Shown here in pieces: positions 27,295 to 35,337 of a DNA stretch of 64,000 nucleotides (positions are counted from its first letter, which is position 1; each line of letters starts with the position of its first letter). The notes beneath the pieces are model-generated. The model saw only the letters and a list, made by a program, of their open reading frames with translations. It had not been told where the DNA came from and searched no databases. The stretch is from Sunxiuqinia rutila (GTDB lineage: Bacteria > Bacteroidota > Bacteroidia > Bacteroidales > Prolixibacteraceae): positions 244,531-308,530 of the forward strand of contig NZ_JBNGOT010000007.1 of NCBI RefSeq assembly GCF_050589705.1. The letters are read 5' to 3'. Made by a program: the position numbers and the translations under genes.

Positions 27295-29199
27295 ATGAAC
27301 CTCACTAAACCACCGAGAATACTGCTTTGGATACCGTTGCTAGTTGGAAGCACAGCATGGGCACAGCCCAAACCCAACATTTTGTGGATCACCATCGAAG
27401 ATACTTCGCCCCAATTTATTGGATGCTATGGCAATGAAGATGCCCGGACACCTGTTATTGACCGGTTGGCCGGCGAAGGCGTTCGTTTTACAAATGCGTT
27501 TTCTACCGGAACAGTTTGTTCGCCCAGCCGATCAGCCATTATAACCGGCGTGAAGACCTATAAAACAGGCACCGGAAATCACCGGAGCAACTATCCGGTT
27601 CCGGAGTTAATCAAAGGATTTCCTTATTACCTGAAATCGGAAGGTTACTACACCACCAACAACAGTAAAACTGACTACAATGTAGCCCGGGCTAAGGACT
27701 TTATTAAAGAAGCCTGGCATGAAAGCTCGGGCAAGGCGGGCTGGTGGAACCGACAGCCGGGACAGCCCTTTTTTGCCGTTTTTAACTTGGTAGATAGTCA
27801 CCAGTCCCGAACGATGACAGAAAGTTATGCGTGGTATGAACAGCATGTGCTGGAACATCTGGAAGAAGCAGAACGCATTGGCGATGACGATTTTGAGATG
27901 CCACCATTTTACACGGATAACCCTGAAATGCGCAGGCAGATGGCCCGTGTCTATAATTCCATCAAACTAACGGATAATAAGATTGGAGCTTTGTTGACCC
28001 GGCTGAAAAAGGATGGATTGAAAGACAGTACGATTATCTTCTTTTATGCCGATCACGGAGAGGGCATTCCGCGCGGGAAAACCAATGGGATTAACCTGGG
28101 GTACCGGGTGCCATTTGTGGTTTGGTTTCCTGAAATGTACAAGGATCTTTCGCCATGGGGAACGGGCGTGGTTACCGATGAGTTGGTTGATTTTACGGAT
28201 CTGGCACCAACGATGATCCGTTTGGCAGACGGGGAGCCGGCTGCCCATTTGGAAGGCCGAAGCTTGCTGGGGGCCAATCGCTCTGAAAAGGCCGATTACC
28301 TGTTTTTATCTTCAGATCGCTCAGACAATGGAATCGATAAAGTGCGAACAGTGACGGATGGTAAGTTTGTGTATTCCCGAAATTTCATGCCGTTTATGCC
28401 TGAAGCCAGGTACATCCGCTACATGGAAATTGGGGAGATTAAACAGCAAATGCGCAAGGACCTGGCTGAAAACAAACTGAATGACTTGCAGCAAAGCTTG
28501 TTTGCAGAACGATCCGCTGAATTTTTATATGACATTGAAAATGATCCTTGGGAAACCAAAAACCTGGTTGCTAATCCTGATTTCAAGCCTGTTTTGGAGC
28601 AAATGCGTAGCCAGTTGAAAATGGAGATTCTTCGTGCTCGTGATGTTTTGCTTTTGCCTGAATATGAAATTGGCTTGATTTCAGAGACAACAACGCCTTA
28701 TGAATTCCGACTGAATGATCAAAACTATCCGGTTGAGGAAATCTACAAGGCTTCTTCCTTGTCGGGAATGCGAGGCAAAAAGGTGGCTAAGCAGCAGTTT
28801 GAATTGCTTCAGTCCGATAATAAAATCGTTCGCTATTGGGCTATGATTGGCTTAAGGTCGCAGCACTCGGAAGATTTGAAAGCATTCGAGCCTGAAATTG
28901 TTGAGGCCATGACAGACAGCTATCCTCCCGTGGCAATCACGGCTTCGGCCATTGCTTTTCAGCTTTTTCAAAATGAATTGGCAGAAAACCGGCTGAAACA
29001 ATTTTGCCTCAGCAACAACATGGACCTGGCCTTGATGAGCCTGAATTTCTTGCTATATGTTGACAATAAACAGCCATTTGTGGAGGTCGTCAAGGCCGTT
29101 CGTGAAAAGAAGGCAAGTATTTACAATGTGAAGGCGGCCTGTGCTGATTTTTTGGGGAGTTTGGGGCTTATCTCTAATAATACCGATTTCAGACAATAG
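27295..29199 (+). CDS. S1 family sulfatase with C-terminal HEAT-like extension
   Basis: A 634-residue exported type I sulfatase that removes sulfate esters from sugars. The signal peptide ends near AWAQ (residue 23). Metal-binding residues are in ITIEDTSPQF; the formylglycine signature is VCSPSRSAIITG with the modified cysteine at C75. The second metal site lies in IFFYADHGEGIPRGK. A roughly 170-residue C-terminal region (NKIVRYWAMIGLRSQHSEDL onwards) looks like HEAT-type helical repeats, an extension seen in a subset of Bacteroidota sulfatases. The Cys form needs an anaerobic-type maturase (anSME) or FGE; neither is encoded in the window. It starts the last transcript of the locus, ahead of GH43 and a second sulfatase. 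The sugar and position specificity are unknown. Confidence 0.9.
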   Translation: MNLTKPPRILLWIPLLVGSTAWAQPKPNILWITIEDTSPQFIGCYGNEDARTPVIDRLAGEGVRFTNAFSTGTVCSPSRSAIITGVKTYKTGTGNHRSNYPVPELIKGFPYYLKSEGYYTTNNSKTDYNVARAKDFIKEAWHESSGKAGWWNRQPGQPFFAVFNLVDSHQSRTMTESYAWYEQHVLEHLEEAERIGDDDFEMPPFYTDNPEMRRQMARVYNSIKLTDNKIGALLTRLKKDGLKDSTIIFFYADHGEGIPRGKTNGINLGYRVPFVVWFPEMYKDLSPWGTGVVTDELVDFTDLAPTMIRLADGEPAAHLEGRSLLGANRSEKADYLFLSSDRSDNGIDKVRTVTDGKFVYSRNFMPFMPEARYIRYMEIGEIKQQMRKDLAENKLNDLQQSLFAERSAEFLYDIENDPWETKNLVANPDFKPVLEQMRSQLKMEILRARDVLLLPEYEIGLISETTTPYEFRLNDQNYPVEEIYKASSLSGMRGKKVAKQQFELLQSDNKIVRYWAMIGLRSQHSEDLKAFEPEIVEAMTDSYPPVAITASAIAFQLFQNELAENRLKQFCLSNNMDLALMSLNFLLYVDNKQPFVEVVKAVREKKASIYNVKAACADFLGSLGLISNNTDFRQ

Positions 29200-29267
29200 C
29201 GAGTTTTGCAATAGAATTAAGAAGGATAAACGATGAGCAGACTTAAAAACTTAACTAATTTTAGAAA

Positions 29268-30398
29268 GTGAAATTATCCAAAGAACTAACGACCCTGACT
29301 TTTGTTTTGCTGAGTTTGTTTTGCTCGGCTCAAAACAACAAGCAACAACACTTCGAGCCCGGAGCAATCTGGCCCGATAACAACGGTGTTCATATCAACG
29401 CACATGGAGGCGGCTTGCTGGAGTTTGAAGGAACCTACTATTGGTACGGCGAACACAAGATTGAAGGCAAAGCCGGTAATCAGGCCAAGGTGGGGGTGCA
29501 TGTTTATTCTTCCACCGATTTGTACAGCTGGAAAGATGAGGGAATTGCCCTTCGGGTTTCCAATGATCCTGAGAGCCCGATTGTGCAAGGATGTATCATC
29601 GAACGTCCGAAAGTTATTTTCAATAAAAAGACGGGCAAATTTGTGATGTGGTTTCATCATGAATTGAAAGGAATGGGGTATTCAGCAGCAAAAACCGGCT
29701 TGGCCGTTGCTGACTCACCTATTGGTCCATTTACCTATCAACACAGTGTCAATCCCAATGCGGGGCGGTGGCCGATGAATTTTACGGCAGAGCAAAAGCA
29801 AATGCGTTTTCCTGAAGACTTGAAGAGCTGGTCGGAGGAATGGCTCGCTGCCGTTGCTGATGGCTTGTTTGTTCATCGTGATTTAGAGAAAGGACAAATG
29901 GCCCGTGATATGACCCTTTTTGTGGATGATGACGGGAAAGCCTATCATATTCATGCTTCGGAAGAGAATCTGACCTTGCATATTGCTGAGTTGAATGAGG
30001 AATACACGGACTTTTCCGGGCGCTATGTTGCGGTATTGCCTGCCGGGCATAATGAAGCACCGGCTATTTTTAAGAAAGACGGCAAATATTACCTGATTGC
30101 TTCTGGTTGCACGGGGTGGGCGCCCAATGCAGCCCGCTCGTTTGTGGCTGACTCCATTTGGGGGCCGTGGAAATCTTTGGGGAATCCCTGTCGGGGAACC
30201 AGTGTGCAACAACAAACTACCTTCGATTCCCAGAGTACCTTTATTTTTGAAAATCCGCATAACCCGGGTGAGTTTATTTTTATGGCTGACCGTTGGAGCC
30301 CTGAAAATGCCATCGATGGACGCTATATCTGGCTACCCATCATGTTTGAAAATGACAAACCAGTTATTCACTGGCAGGAAAAATGGCAACTGAAATAA
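29268..30398 (+). CDS. GH43 family glycoside hydrolase
   Basis: A 376-residue exported five-bladed beta-propeller enzyme of family GH43. Motifs: HINAHGGGLLEFEGTYYWYGE near residue 42, VYSSTDLYSWKDEGIAL, IIERPKVIFNKKTGKFVMW, ARDMTLFVDDDGKAYHI, and NEAPAIFKKDGKYYLIASG, whose Glu is the likely general acid. The AHGGG-type start resembles the subfamily group containing exo-beta-1,3-galactanases (GH43_24) and the related GH43_34, suggesting action on beta-linked galactose; this is inference. The start is GTG at 29268; no ATG would preserve the signal peptide. It lies between two sulfatase genes (68 and 26 bases away), so desulfation and galactose removal are probably coupled. Confidence 0.88.
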   Translation: MKLSKELTTLTFVLLSLFCSAQNNKQQHFEPGAIWPDNNGVHINAHGGGLLEFEGTYYWYGEHKIEGKAGNQAKVGVHVYSSTDLYSWKDEGIALRVSNDPESPIVQGCIIERPKVIFNKKTGKFVMWFHHELKGMGYSAAKTGLAVADSPIGPFTYQHSVNPNAGRWPMNFTAEQKQMRFPEDLKSWSEEWLAAVADGLFVHRDLEKGQMARDMTLFVDDDGKAYHIHASEENLTLHIAELNEEYTDFSGRYVAVLPAGHNEAPAIFKKDGKYYLIASGCTGWAPNAARSFVADSIWGPWKSLGNPCRGTSVQQQTTFDSQSTFIFENPHNPGEFIFMADRWSPENAIDGRYIWLPIMFENDKPVIHWQEKWQLK

Positions 30399-30424
30399 GC
30401 ACTAATTCTCAATATTAATAAGTA

Positions 30425-31960
30425 ATGAAAAATCTACTACTGACTACTACTTGTATGGCCGCGGTTACGGCCTGCACAACAAGCGAAAAACAAGCGACAG
30501 AGCTTAACCCCAACATTGTTGTAATTTACCTCGATGATTTGGGTTATGGGGATGTGAGTGCCTATGGGGCAACTCAGCTTAAAACGCCAAACATGGATGC
30601 CCTTGCCAATGGAGGCGTTCGGTTTACCGACGCTCATGCCACCTCGGCGACCTGCACGCCCAGCCGTTTTGGCTTGTTAACCGGCGTGTATCCCTGGAGA
30701 AACAAGGATGCTAATATTCTTCCGGGAACGGCACCTTTAATTATTGATACCGCACAGGTAACTATTCCTAAAATGCTTAAAAAACAAGGTTATCACACCG
30801 GAATCGTGGGGAAATGGCACCTTGGCCTGGGAACCGGAGTGGTTGACTGGAATGGGCATATCGCTCCCGGACCAAATGAAATGGGGTTTGATGATGCTTA
30901 CATTATGGCTGCTACACAAGACCGGGTTCCAACCGTATATATCGACAATGGTTATGTGGATAATTTGGATCCTAATGACCCGATTGAAATCAGCTATCAG
31001 CACAACTTTGAGGGTGAGCCAACAGGAAAAGATAATCCGGAATTGCTGACCATGAAATGGCATCATGGACATAACAATAGCATTGTGAATGGCGTTCCGC
31101 GTATTGGATTCATGAAAGGCGGGGAAGCGGCTAAATGGAGTGATGTGGACATGGCCGACCACTTTTTGATAAAAGCGCAGGAGTATGTGAGAAAGCATAA
31201 GGATGAGCCCTTCTTCTTGTATTATGCCATGCAGCAACCGCACGTGCCACGTACGCCACATCCTCGTTTTGTAGGTTCAACCACCATGGGCCCCCGTGGG
31301 GATGTAATTGTTGAGGCCGACTGGTGTATTGGTGAATTTGTTAAAACACTGGAAGAAGAGGGCTTATTGGAGAATACGCTGATTGTATTGAGCAGTGATA
31401 ACGGGCCTGTAATTAATGATGGTTATTATGATGATGCTGTTGAGAAACTTGGAAGTCATACGCCGTCAGGTCCTCTTCGGGGTGGAAAATACAGTTTGTT
31501 TGAAGCGGGTACACGCGTGCCGTTTATCACTTACTGGAAAGGTAAAATTACTCCTCAGGTATCTGATGCTCTGCTTTGCCAGATGGACTTGTTAGCTTCT
31601 CTGGCTTCCTTGGCTGGCACGGAAGAGAAGACAACCGATAGTCAGGATTTATTACCCGTGTTGCTTGGTGAAAGTGCTGCCGGACGGGAGGAGTTGGTGC
31701 TTGAAGCCACTAGCCGTACTGCCCTGCGTAAAGGCGACTGGCTGATGATTCCTCCTTACAAAGGACCAGCAAAGATCAAGAGTGTCAATATTGAGATTGG
31801 AAATTCGAAGGATTTTCAACTGTATAATCTGAAAGATGATTTGGGACAGCAGCAAAATCTGGCTCAGGAACAACCGGAAAAGCTGGAGGAGATGATTAAA
31901 ACCTATTCCGCACTCCGCGGTGTTGAAAAATCGAAAATACAACCAATCGAATTAAAATAA
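30425..31960 (+). CDS. Arylsulfatase-type S1 sulfatase lipoprotein
   Basis: A 511-residue lipoprotein sulfatase (lipobox VTAC, Cys17). The metal site appears in VVIYLDDLGYGDVSAYGA, the formylglycine signature in ATCTPSRFGLLTG with the modified cysteine at C77, and downstream family motifs in GIVGKWHLGLG and VLSSDNGPV, with GPLRGGKYSLFEAGTRVPF near the C-terminal third. This layout is that of arylsulfatase A-like S1 enzymes, which often act on 6-O- or 4-O-sulfated galactose or GalNAc; specificity here is not resolved. Lipid anchoring suggests a surface or outer-membrane location. The gene ends the glycan locus and is followed by a terminator. Confidence 0.92.
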   Translation: MKNLLLTTTCMAAVTACTTSEKQATELNPNIVVIYLDDLGYGDVSAYGATQLKTPNMDALANGGVRFTDAHATSATCTPSRFGLLTGVYPWRNKDANILPGTAPLIIDTAQVTIPKMLKKQGYHTGIVGKWHLGLGTGVVDWNGHIAPGPNEMGFDDAYIMAATQDRVPTVYIDNGYVDNLDPNDPIEISYQHNFEGEPTGKDNPELLTMKWHHGHNNSIVNGVPRIGFMKGGEAAKWSDVDMADHFLIKAQEYVRKHKDEPFFLYYAMQQPHVPRTPHPRFVGSTTMGPRGDVIVEADWCIGEFVKTLEEEGLLENTLIVLSSDNGPVINDGYYDDAVEKLGSHTPSGPLRGGKYSLFEAGTRVPFITYWKGKITPQVSDALLCQMDLLASLASLAGTEEKTTDSQDLLPVLLGESAAGREELVLEATSRTALRKGDWLMIPPYKGPAKIKSVNIEIGNSKDFQLYNLKDDLGQQQNLAQEQPEKLEEMIKTYSALRGVEKSKIQPIELK

Positions 31961-31988
31961 CTAGCTGTAAACGAATTAAAAGCTTATT

Positions 31989-32021
31989 AATACCATGGGG
32001 GAGACCTCATGGTATTTTTTG
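31989..32021 (+). terminator. Intrinsic terminator at the end of the glycan locus
   Basis: AATACCATG pairs with CATGGTATT, with a 10-base loop, followed by a T-run. It lies 28 bases after the last sulfatase stop. Confidence 0.88.
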
Positions 32022-32044
32022 AAGGTGCTCTAAAAAACAGAGCA

Positions 32045-32081
32045 TAAAAAAAGAGAAATACCACTTGGATATTTCTCTTTT
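32045..32081 (-). terminator. Terminator of distal tRNA-Val
   Basis: On the minus strand, AAAGAGAAATA and TATTTCTCTTT form an 11-bp stem followed by a run of seven T. Confidence 0.88.
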
Positions 32082-32083
32082 TG

Positions 32084-32158
32084 TGGGCGGTGAGGGATTC
32101 GAACCCCCGACCCTCTGGGTGTAAACCAGATGCTCTGAACCAACTGAGCTAACCGCCC
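32084..32158 (-). tRNA. tRNA-Val (anticodon UAC), distal copy
   Basis: A 75-base cloverleaf: acceptor GGGCGGT paired with ACCGCCC and discriminator A, D-arm with AGCTCAGTTGGTTCAGAGC, anticodon stem CTGG/CCAG around TTTACAC (anticodon TAC, Val), and T-arm with GGGTTCGAATCCC. The 3' CCA is not encoded. It is identical to the other copy 266 bases away. Confidence 0.97.
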
Positions 32159-32164
32159 GAATGT

Positions 32165-32191
32165 TTTCTGAACTCACCTCCTTTTCAGAAA
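32165..32191 (-). other. Leader hairpin with Shine-Dalgarno-like loop, distal tRNA-Val
   Basis: On the transcript strand TTTCTGAA and TTCAGAAA form a perfect 8-bp stem whose 11-base loop reads AAGGAGGTGAG, the perfect complement of the usual 16S rRNA 3' tail. It lies between promoter and tRNA, just before the mature 5' end. Confidence 0.75.
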
Positions 32192-32198
32192 GGCGTTG

Positions 32199-32229
32199 CA
32201 AATATAGAGTCTTTTTTTGCGATACCAAA
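32199..32229 (-). promoter_or_regulatory. Promoter of distal tRNA-Val
   Basis: On the minus strand TTTG (32229-32226), a 19-base spacer, then TATATTTG (32206-32199). This matches the Bacteroidota housekeeping consensus exactly and places the transcription start about 35 bases before the tRNA. Confidence 0.9.
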
Positions 32230-32312
32230 ATAACTTTGAAAATAATCGAAAAAAAATGTCAGAGACTCGGAGTCGCCTGTGTTTTCTGTATTCTTCAAGA
32301 TTATTTGAGGCA

Positions 32313-32346
32313 TAAAAAAGAGAAATACCATTTGGATATTTCTCTT
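32313..32346 (-). terminator. Terminator of proximal tRNA-Val
   Basis: The same stem-loop as in the other copy (AGAGAAATA with TATTTCTCT) followed by six T on the minus strand. It lies between the two tRNA genes, so each is an independent unit. Confidence 0.86.
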
Positions 32347-32349
32347 TTG

Positions 32350-32424
32350 TGGGCGGTGAGGGATTCGAACCCCCGACCCTCTGGGTGTAAACCAGATGCT
32401 CTGAACCAACTGAGCTAACCGCCC
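32350..32424 (-). tRNA. tRNA-Val (anticodon UAC), proximal copy
   Basis: A 75-base tRNA identical to the distal copy, with TAC anticodon and no encoded CCA. It has its own promoter, leader hairpin and terminator. Discriminator base A at 32350, 5' end at 32424. Confidence 0.97.
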
Positions 32425-32430
32425 GAATGT

Positions 32431-32457
32431 TTTCTGAACTCACCTCCTTTTCAGAAA
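32431..32457 (-). other. Leader hairpin with Shine-Dalgarno-like loop, proximal tRNA-Val
   Basis: The same perfect 8-bp stem and AAGGAGGTGAG loop as in the distal copy, conserved base for base. Confidence 0.75.
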
Positions 32458-32464
32458 GGCGATG

Positions 32465-32495
32465 CAAATATAAATCCTTTTTTCAGGCAAGCAAA
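32465..32495 (-). promoter_or_regulatory. Promoter of proximal tRNA-Val
   Basis: TTTG (32495-32492), 19-base spacer, TATATTTG (32472-32465) on the minus strand. The spacer sequence differs from that of the other copy while both boxes and the spacing are kept, which supports function. It lies just beyond the folC stop codon. Confidence 0.9.
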
Positions 32496-32511
32496 AGAAA
32501 AATGGAAAAAA

Positions 32512-33813
32512 TTAAGAAAAATAATCAGCCACCACAAAGGTGCTTCCGCCAATATAGATCAGGTCTTCGGCTTCTGCCTGCGCTTGGGCTTTTGCAACTG
32601 CTTCAGAAACAGGTGAGACTACTTCTCCGTGTAGCCCGAAAGCGGCTGCCTGCTTAGCCAGGTCAGCTGCAGGAAGCGCTCTGGGGATACTGGCCTGGGT
32701 GAAATAATAGTTGGCTTGTTTAGGCAGAATCGCCAATGCCAAGTCCAAATTTTTGTCGTTGACCATGCCTAATACAATATGTAGTTGCTTCCATGGAGTC
32801 GCATGCATTTGTGCAACCACCGCTTTTAGTCCGGCTTCGTTGTGCGCCGTATCACAAACCATCAACGGATTGTTTCCAACGACTTCCCAGCGGCCCCGAA
32901 GTCCGGTATTGCTAGATGCATTGGAAAATCCCTCATAAATTGCTGACCGGGGAATTTCCCAGCCCTGTTGGGTTAACAGCTCAAGTGCTTTCAAAACCCC
33001 AGAGGCATTTTTTTGTTGGTAGTTGCCAAGTAAGTCCATTTTCAGATTCGGGAAAACAAGTTCTCCGTTTTGCTGAAAATTGAAAAGTTGTTTTCCTTCT
33101 GGCAAGAGCATCGAATAGCCTGCTTGAAATTCCTGATCGGCAAAGGAGATGGGGCTGTGCTTTTCGTGGGCGACTGCCTCAAATACGAAATTGTAGGCAT
33201 GGTTGCTTTCAGAAATGACCACAGGTACATGGGGTTTTATAATGCCTGCTTTTTCAGCTGCAATCTGCTCAATGGTGTTGCCCAGCAAGGCGGTATGGTC
33301 GAGGCTTATGTTGGTAATAAGTGCCAGTTCAGGATCAACAATGTTGGTTGAATCCAGTCGTCCGCCCAAGCCAACTTCTACAATCGCAACGTCAACCTGC
33401 TGGTTTCTGAAATAATCAAAAGCCATGGCCACCGTAATCTCAAAAAAGGAAGGCTCTAGTTGCTGAAGCTCTTTCGATTGGCGGAATTGATCGACAAATG
33501 CGACCACTTGCTCTTCTGGAATCATTTCGCCATTAATTTTAATTCGTTCCCGGAAATCAATTAAGTGGGGCGAGGTGTAAAGACCAACTTGATAACCGGC
33601 TTCCTGCAAAACCGAAGCCAGCAAGTGGGAGCTTGACCCTTTCCCATTGGTGCCGCCCACATGGATTGTTTTAAACTCCTTGTGAGGATGGCCAAAAAAT
33701 TGGTCTAAAGCCAGCGTATTGTCCAGAGTGTTTTTGTAGGCTGCCGGCCCTGTTCGCTGGTACATGGGTAAGCGCGTATATAAAAAATCGAGGGTGTGTT
33801 TATAACTTGTCAT
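32512..33813 (-). CDS. folC: Bifunctional folylpolyglutamate synthase/dihydrofolate synthase
   Basis: A 433-residue Mur-ligase-type enzyme that adds glutamate to dihydropteroate and folates, in the cytoplasm. The ATP-binding P-loop is GGTNGKGSSSHLLAS near residue 52; the SPHLIDFRERIKING motif, the FEITVAMAFDYF segment, VEVGLGGRLDSTNIVDP, and the conserved SLDHTALLGNTIEQIAAEKAGI region (in part) are all present. The C-terminal domain has MVCDTAHNEAGLKAVV and LGMVNDKNLDLAL. The length is normal. It is divergent from the PhoH gene and followed on the same strand by the two tRNA-Val units. Confidence 0.96.
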   Translation of the reverse strand: MTSYKHTLDFLYTRLPMYQRTGPAAYKNTLDNTLALDQFFGHPHKEFKTIHVGGTNGKGSSSHLLASVLQEAGYQVGLYTSPHLIDFRERIKINGEMIPEEQVVAFVDQFRQSKELQQLEPSFFEITVAMAFDYFRNQQVDVAIVEVGLGGRLDSTNIVDPELALITNISLDHTALLGNTIEQIAAEKAGIIKPHVPVVISESNHAYNFVFEAVAHEKHSPISFADQEFQAGYSMLLPEGKQLFNFQQNGELVFPNLKMDLLGNYQQKNASGVLKALELLTQQGWEIPRSAIYEGFSNASSNTGLRGRWEVVGNNPLMVCDTAHNEAGLKAVVAQMHATPWKQLHIVLGMVNDKNLDLALAILPKQANYYFTQASIPRALPAADLAKQAAAFGLHGEVVSPVSEAVAKAQAQAEAEDLIYIGGSTFVVADYFS

Positions 33814-33939
33814 TGCTAATCATATATTTACCGAAAAATGAGTTTAAGGTGTTGATAAGATTTGCTTTGTTTTGAGTCCTTCAATAAGTGCATGTCAGCT
33901 TTTTTTTCGTTAAATTTAGCAAAAGCAAAACTTGGAACT

Positions 33940-35277
33940 ATGGCAGCAAAAAAGCAGATCGACACCAAAGTATTTGTACTCGATACAAATGTCATTTTGC
34001 ACGACCACACGTGCATTTACCAGTTCAAAGATAATGATATCATCCTTCCGTTAACGGTGCTGGAAGAACTCGACAAATTTAAGCGAGGAAATGATCCGAT
34101 CAACTTTCAGGCACGGGAATTTGTGCGAATTTTGGATGGCGTTGTAGGAGAAAAGTTGTTTAATGGCGGAATTCAGTTGGGCGAAGGGCTTGGAAAACTG
34201 ATTATTGCAACCGGCAAGCCTTTCACCGAAGCCATGAAGCAATCGTTCAAAGAAGATATTCCTGATCATCGGATTTTGGCGGTGGCCGAATATGTGAAAC
34301 ACGAAAATTCCAACCGCCAAACCATCCTTGTTTCCAAAGATATCAACTTGCGGATGAAGGCCAAATCGTTGGGTATTCTGGCTGAAGATTATCAAAACGA
34401 TAAGATTAAAGATCCTCAGGTGTTTGAAAAAAGCATTAGTGAAGTGGATAACTACAAGGATCAGTTGATTGACCGTTTGTACAATGAAGGGACGCTTCCT
34501 TATGCCGAGTCGGAGGTTGACAAAGAACCGATGGCCAATGAATACTTCATTCTGAAAGGAAATAGTTCAAGTGTGCTGGCTCGCTATAACCGCAACTCAC
34601 AGCGGCTTGTGCGCGTGGAGAAGCGCGTGGCTTATGGCATTAAACCACGCAATGCCGAGCAAACCTTCAGCATCAACTCGCTGCTGGATCCGGACGTTAA
34701 ACTTGTTTCGTTAACCGGAAAGGCCGGTACGGGGAAAACCCTGCTGGCACTGGCTGCCGCTTTGGAGCAAAACAAACAGTATGAACAGATTTTGCTGGCT
34801 CGCCCCATTGTGGCCTTGAGCAACCGCGACCTGGGGTTTTTGCCGGGAGATGCTTCTGAAAAGATCAGTCCATATATGCAGCCGCTTTTCGATAATTTAT
34901 CCGTCATTAAGCATGCGTTTAACCCGCGTAGCCAGGAGTATCAGAAAATTGAAGAGCTACTGAAGGAAGAACGCTTGCTGATTACGCCCCTGGCTTATAT
35001 CCGGGGACGGAGTTTATCCAACGCTTTTTTTATTGTGGATGAAGCTCAGAACCTGACACCGCACGAAATCAAAACCATTATTACACGTGCCGGAGAAGGA
35101 ACGAAGATGGTCTTTACCGGCGATATGCAGCAAATTGATTCGCCTTACCTGGATATGAAATCGAACGGATTGGCTTACATGACCGATAAAATGAGGGAGC
35201 AGGAATTGTTTTCACATGTCAACCTGGTTAAAGGAGAACGAAGTTATTTAGCTGAGTTGGCTAGCGATTTATTGTAA
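33940..35277 (+). CDS. PhoH family protein with N-terminal PIN domain
   Basis: A 445-residue cytoplasmic protein joining a PIN-type RNase domain (VFVLDTNVILHDHTC near residue 10, LTVLEELDKFK, VSKDINLRMKA) to a PhoH ATPase domain. In the latter, Walker A is LTGKAGTGKTLLALA and Walker B is AFFIVDEAQNLTP, with MVFTGDMQQID downstream, as in superfamily 1-type RNA helicase/ATPases. PhoH2-type proteins act as RNA-unwinding nucleases in other bacteria, so RNA processing is the probable role. I chose the ATG at 33940; the frame extends further upstream, but that part looks noncoding. It is divergent from folC. Confidence 0.93.
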   Translation: MAAKKQIDTKVFVLDTNVILHDHTCIYQFKDNDIILPLTVLEELDKFKRGNDPINFQAREFVRILDGVVGEKLFNGGIQLGEGLGKLIIATGKPFTEAMKQSFKEDIPDHRILAVAEYVKHENSNRQTILVSKDINLRMKAKSLGILAEDYQNDKIKDPQVFEKSISEVDNYKDQLIDRLYNEGTLPYAESEVDKEPMANEYFILKGNSSSVLARYNRNSQRLVRVEKRVAYGIKPRNAEQTFSINSLLDPDVKLVSLTGKAGTGKTLLALAAALEQNKQYEQILLARPIVALSNRDLGFLPGDASEKISPYMQPLFDNLSVIKHAFNPRSQEYQKIEELLKEERLLITPLAYIRGRSLSNAFFIVDEAQNLTPHEIKTIITRAGEGTKMVFTGDMQQIDSPYLDMKSNGLAYMTDKMREQELFSHVNLVKGERSYLAELASDLL

Positions 35278-35302
35278 ATCACGCTATTTCGCCGGATTTT
35301 TA

Positions 35303-35310
35303 TACTTTTG
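35303..35310 (+). promoter_or_regulatory. Possible -7 box for mtaB
   Basis: TACTTTTG fits TAnnTTTG, 28 bases before the mtaB ATG. The -33 box is not clear. Confidence 0.4.
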
Positions 35311-35337
35311 CCCGATTATTTAAACGAAAGGGATTTC

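Larger units (their letters stand above)
32042..32472 (-). repeat. Tandem duplication of a tRNA-Val transcription unit
   Basis: Two units of about 160-165 bp (roughly 32042-32206 and 32310-32472) repeat with an offset of 266 bases. Each contains promoter, leader hairpin, tRNA and terminator. The tRNA and leader are identical apart from one base near the promoter (GCGTTGCA versus GCGATGCA); the terminator differs by one substitution and a small length change in A/T runs. The approximately 100 bases between the units are unrelated. Confidence 0.9.

Noticed and set aside
32161..32418. Frames with AVRDSNPRPSGCKPDALNQLS-like peptides
   Set aside because: They are translations of the tRNA-Val genes and their leaders, a common artefact.
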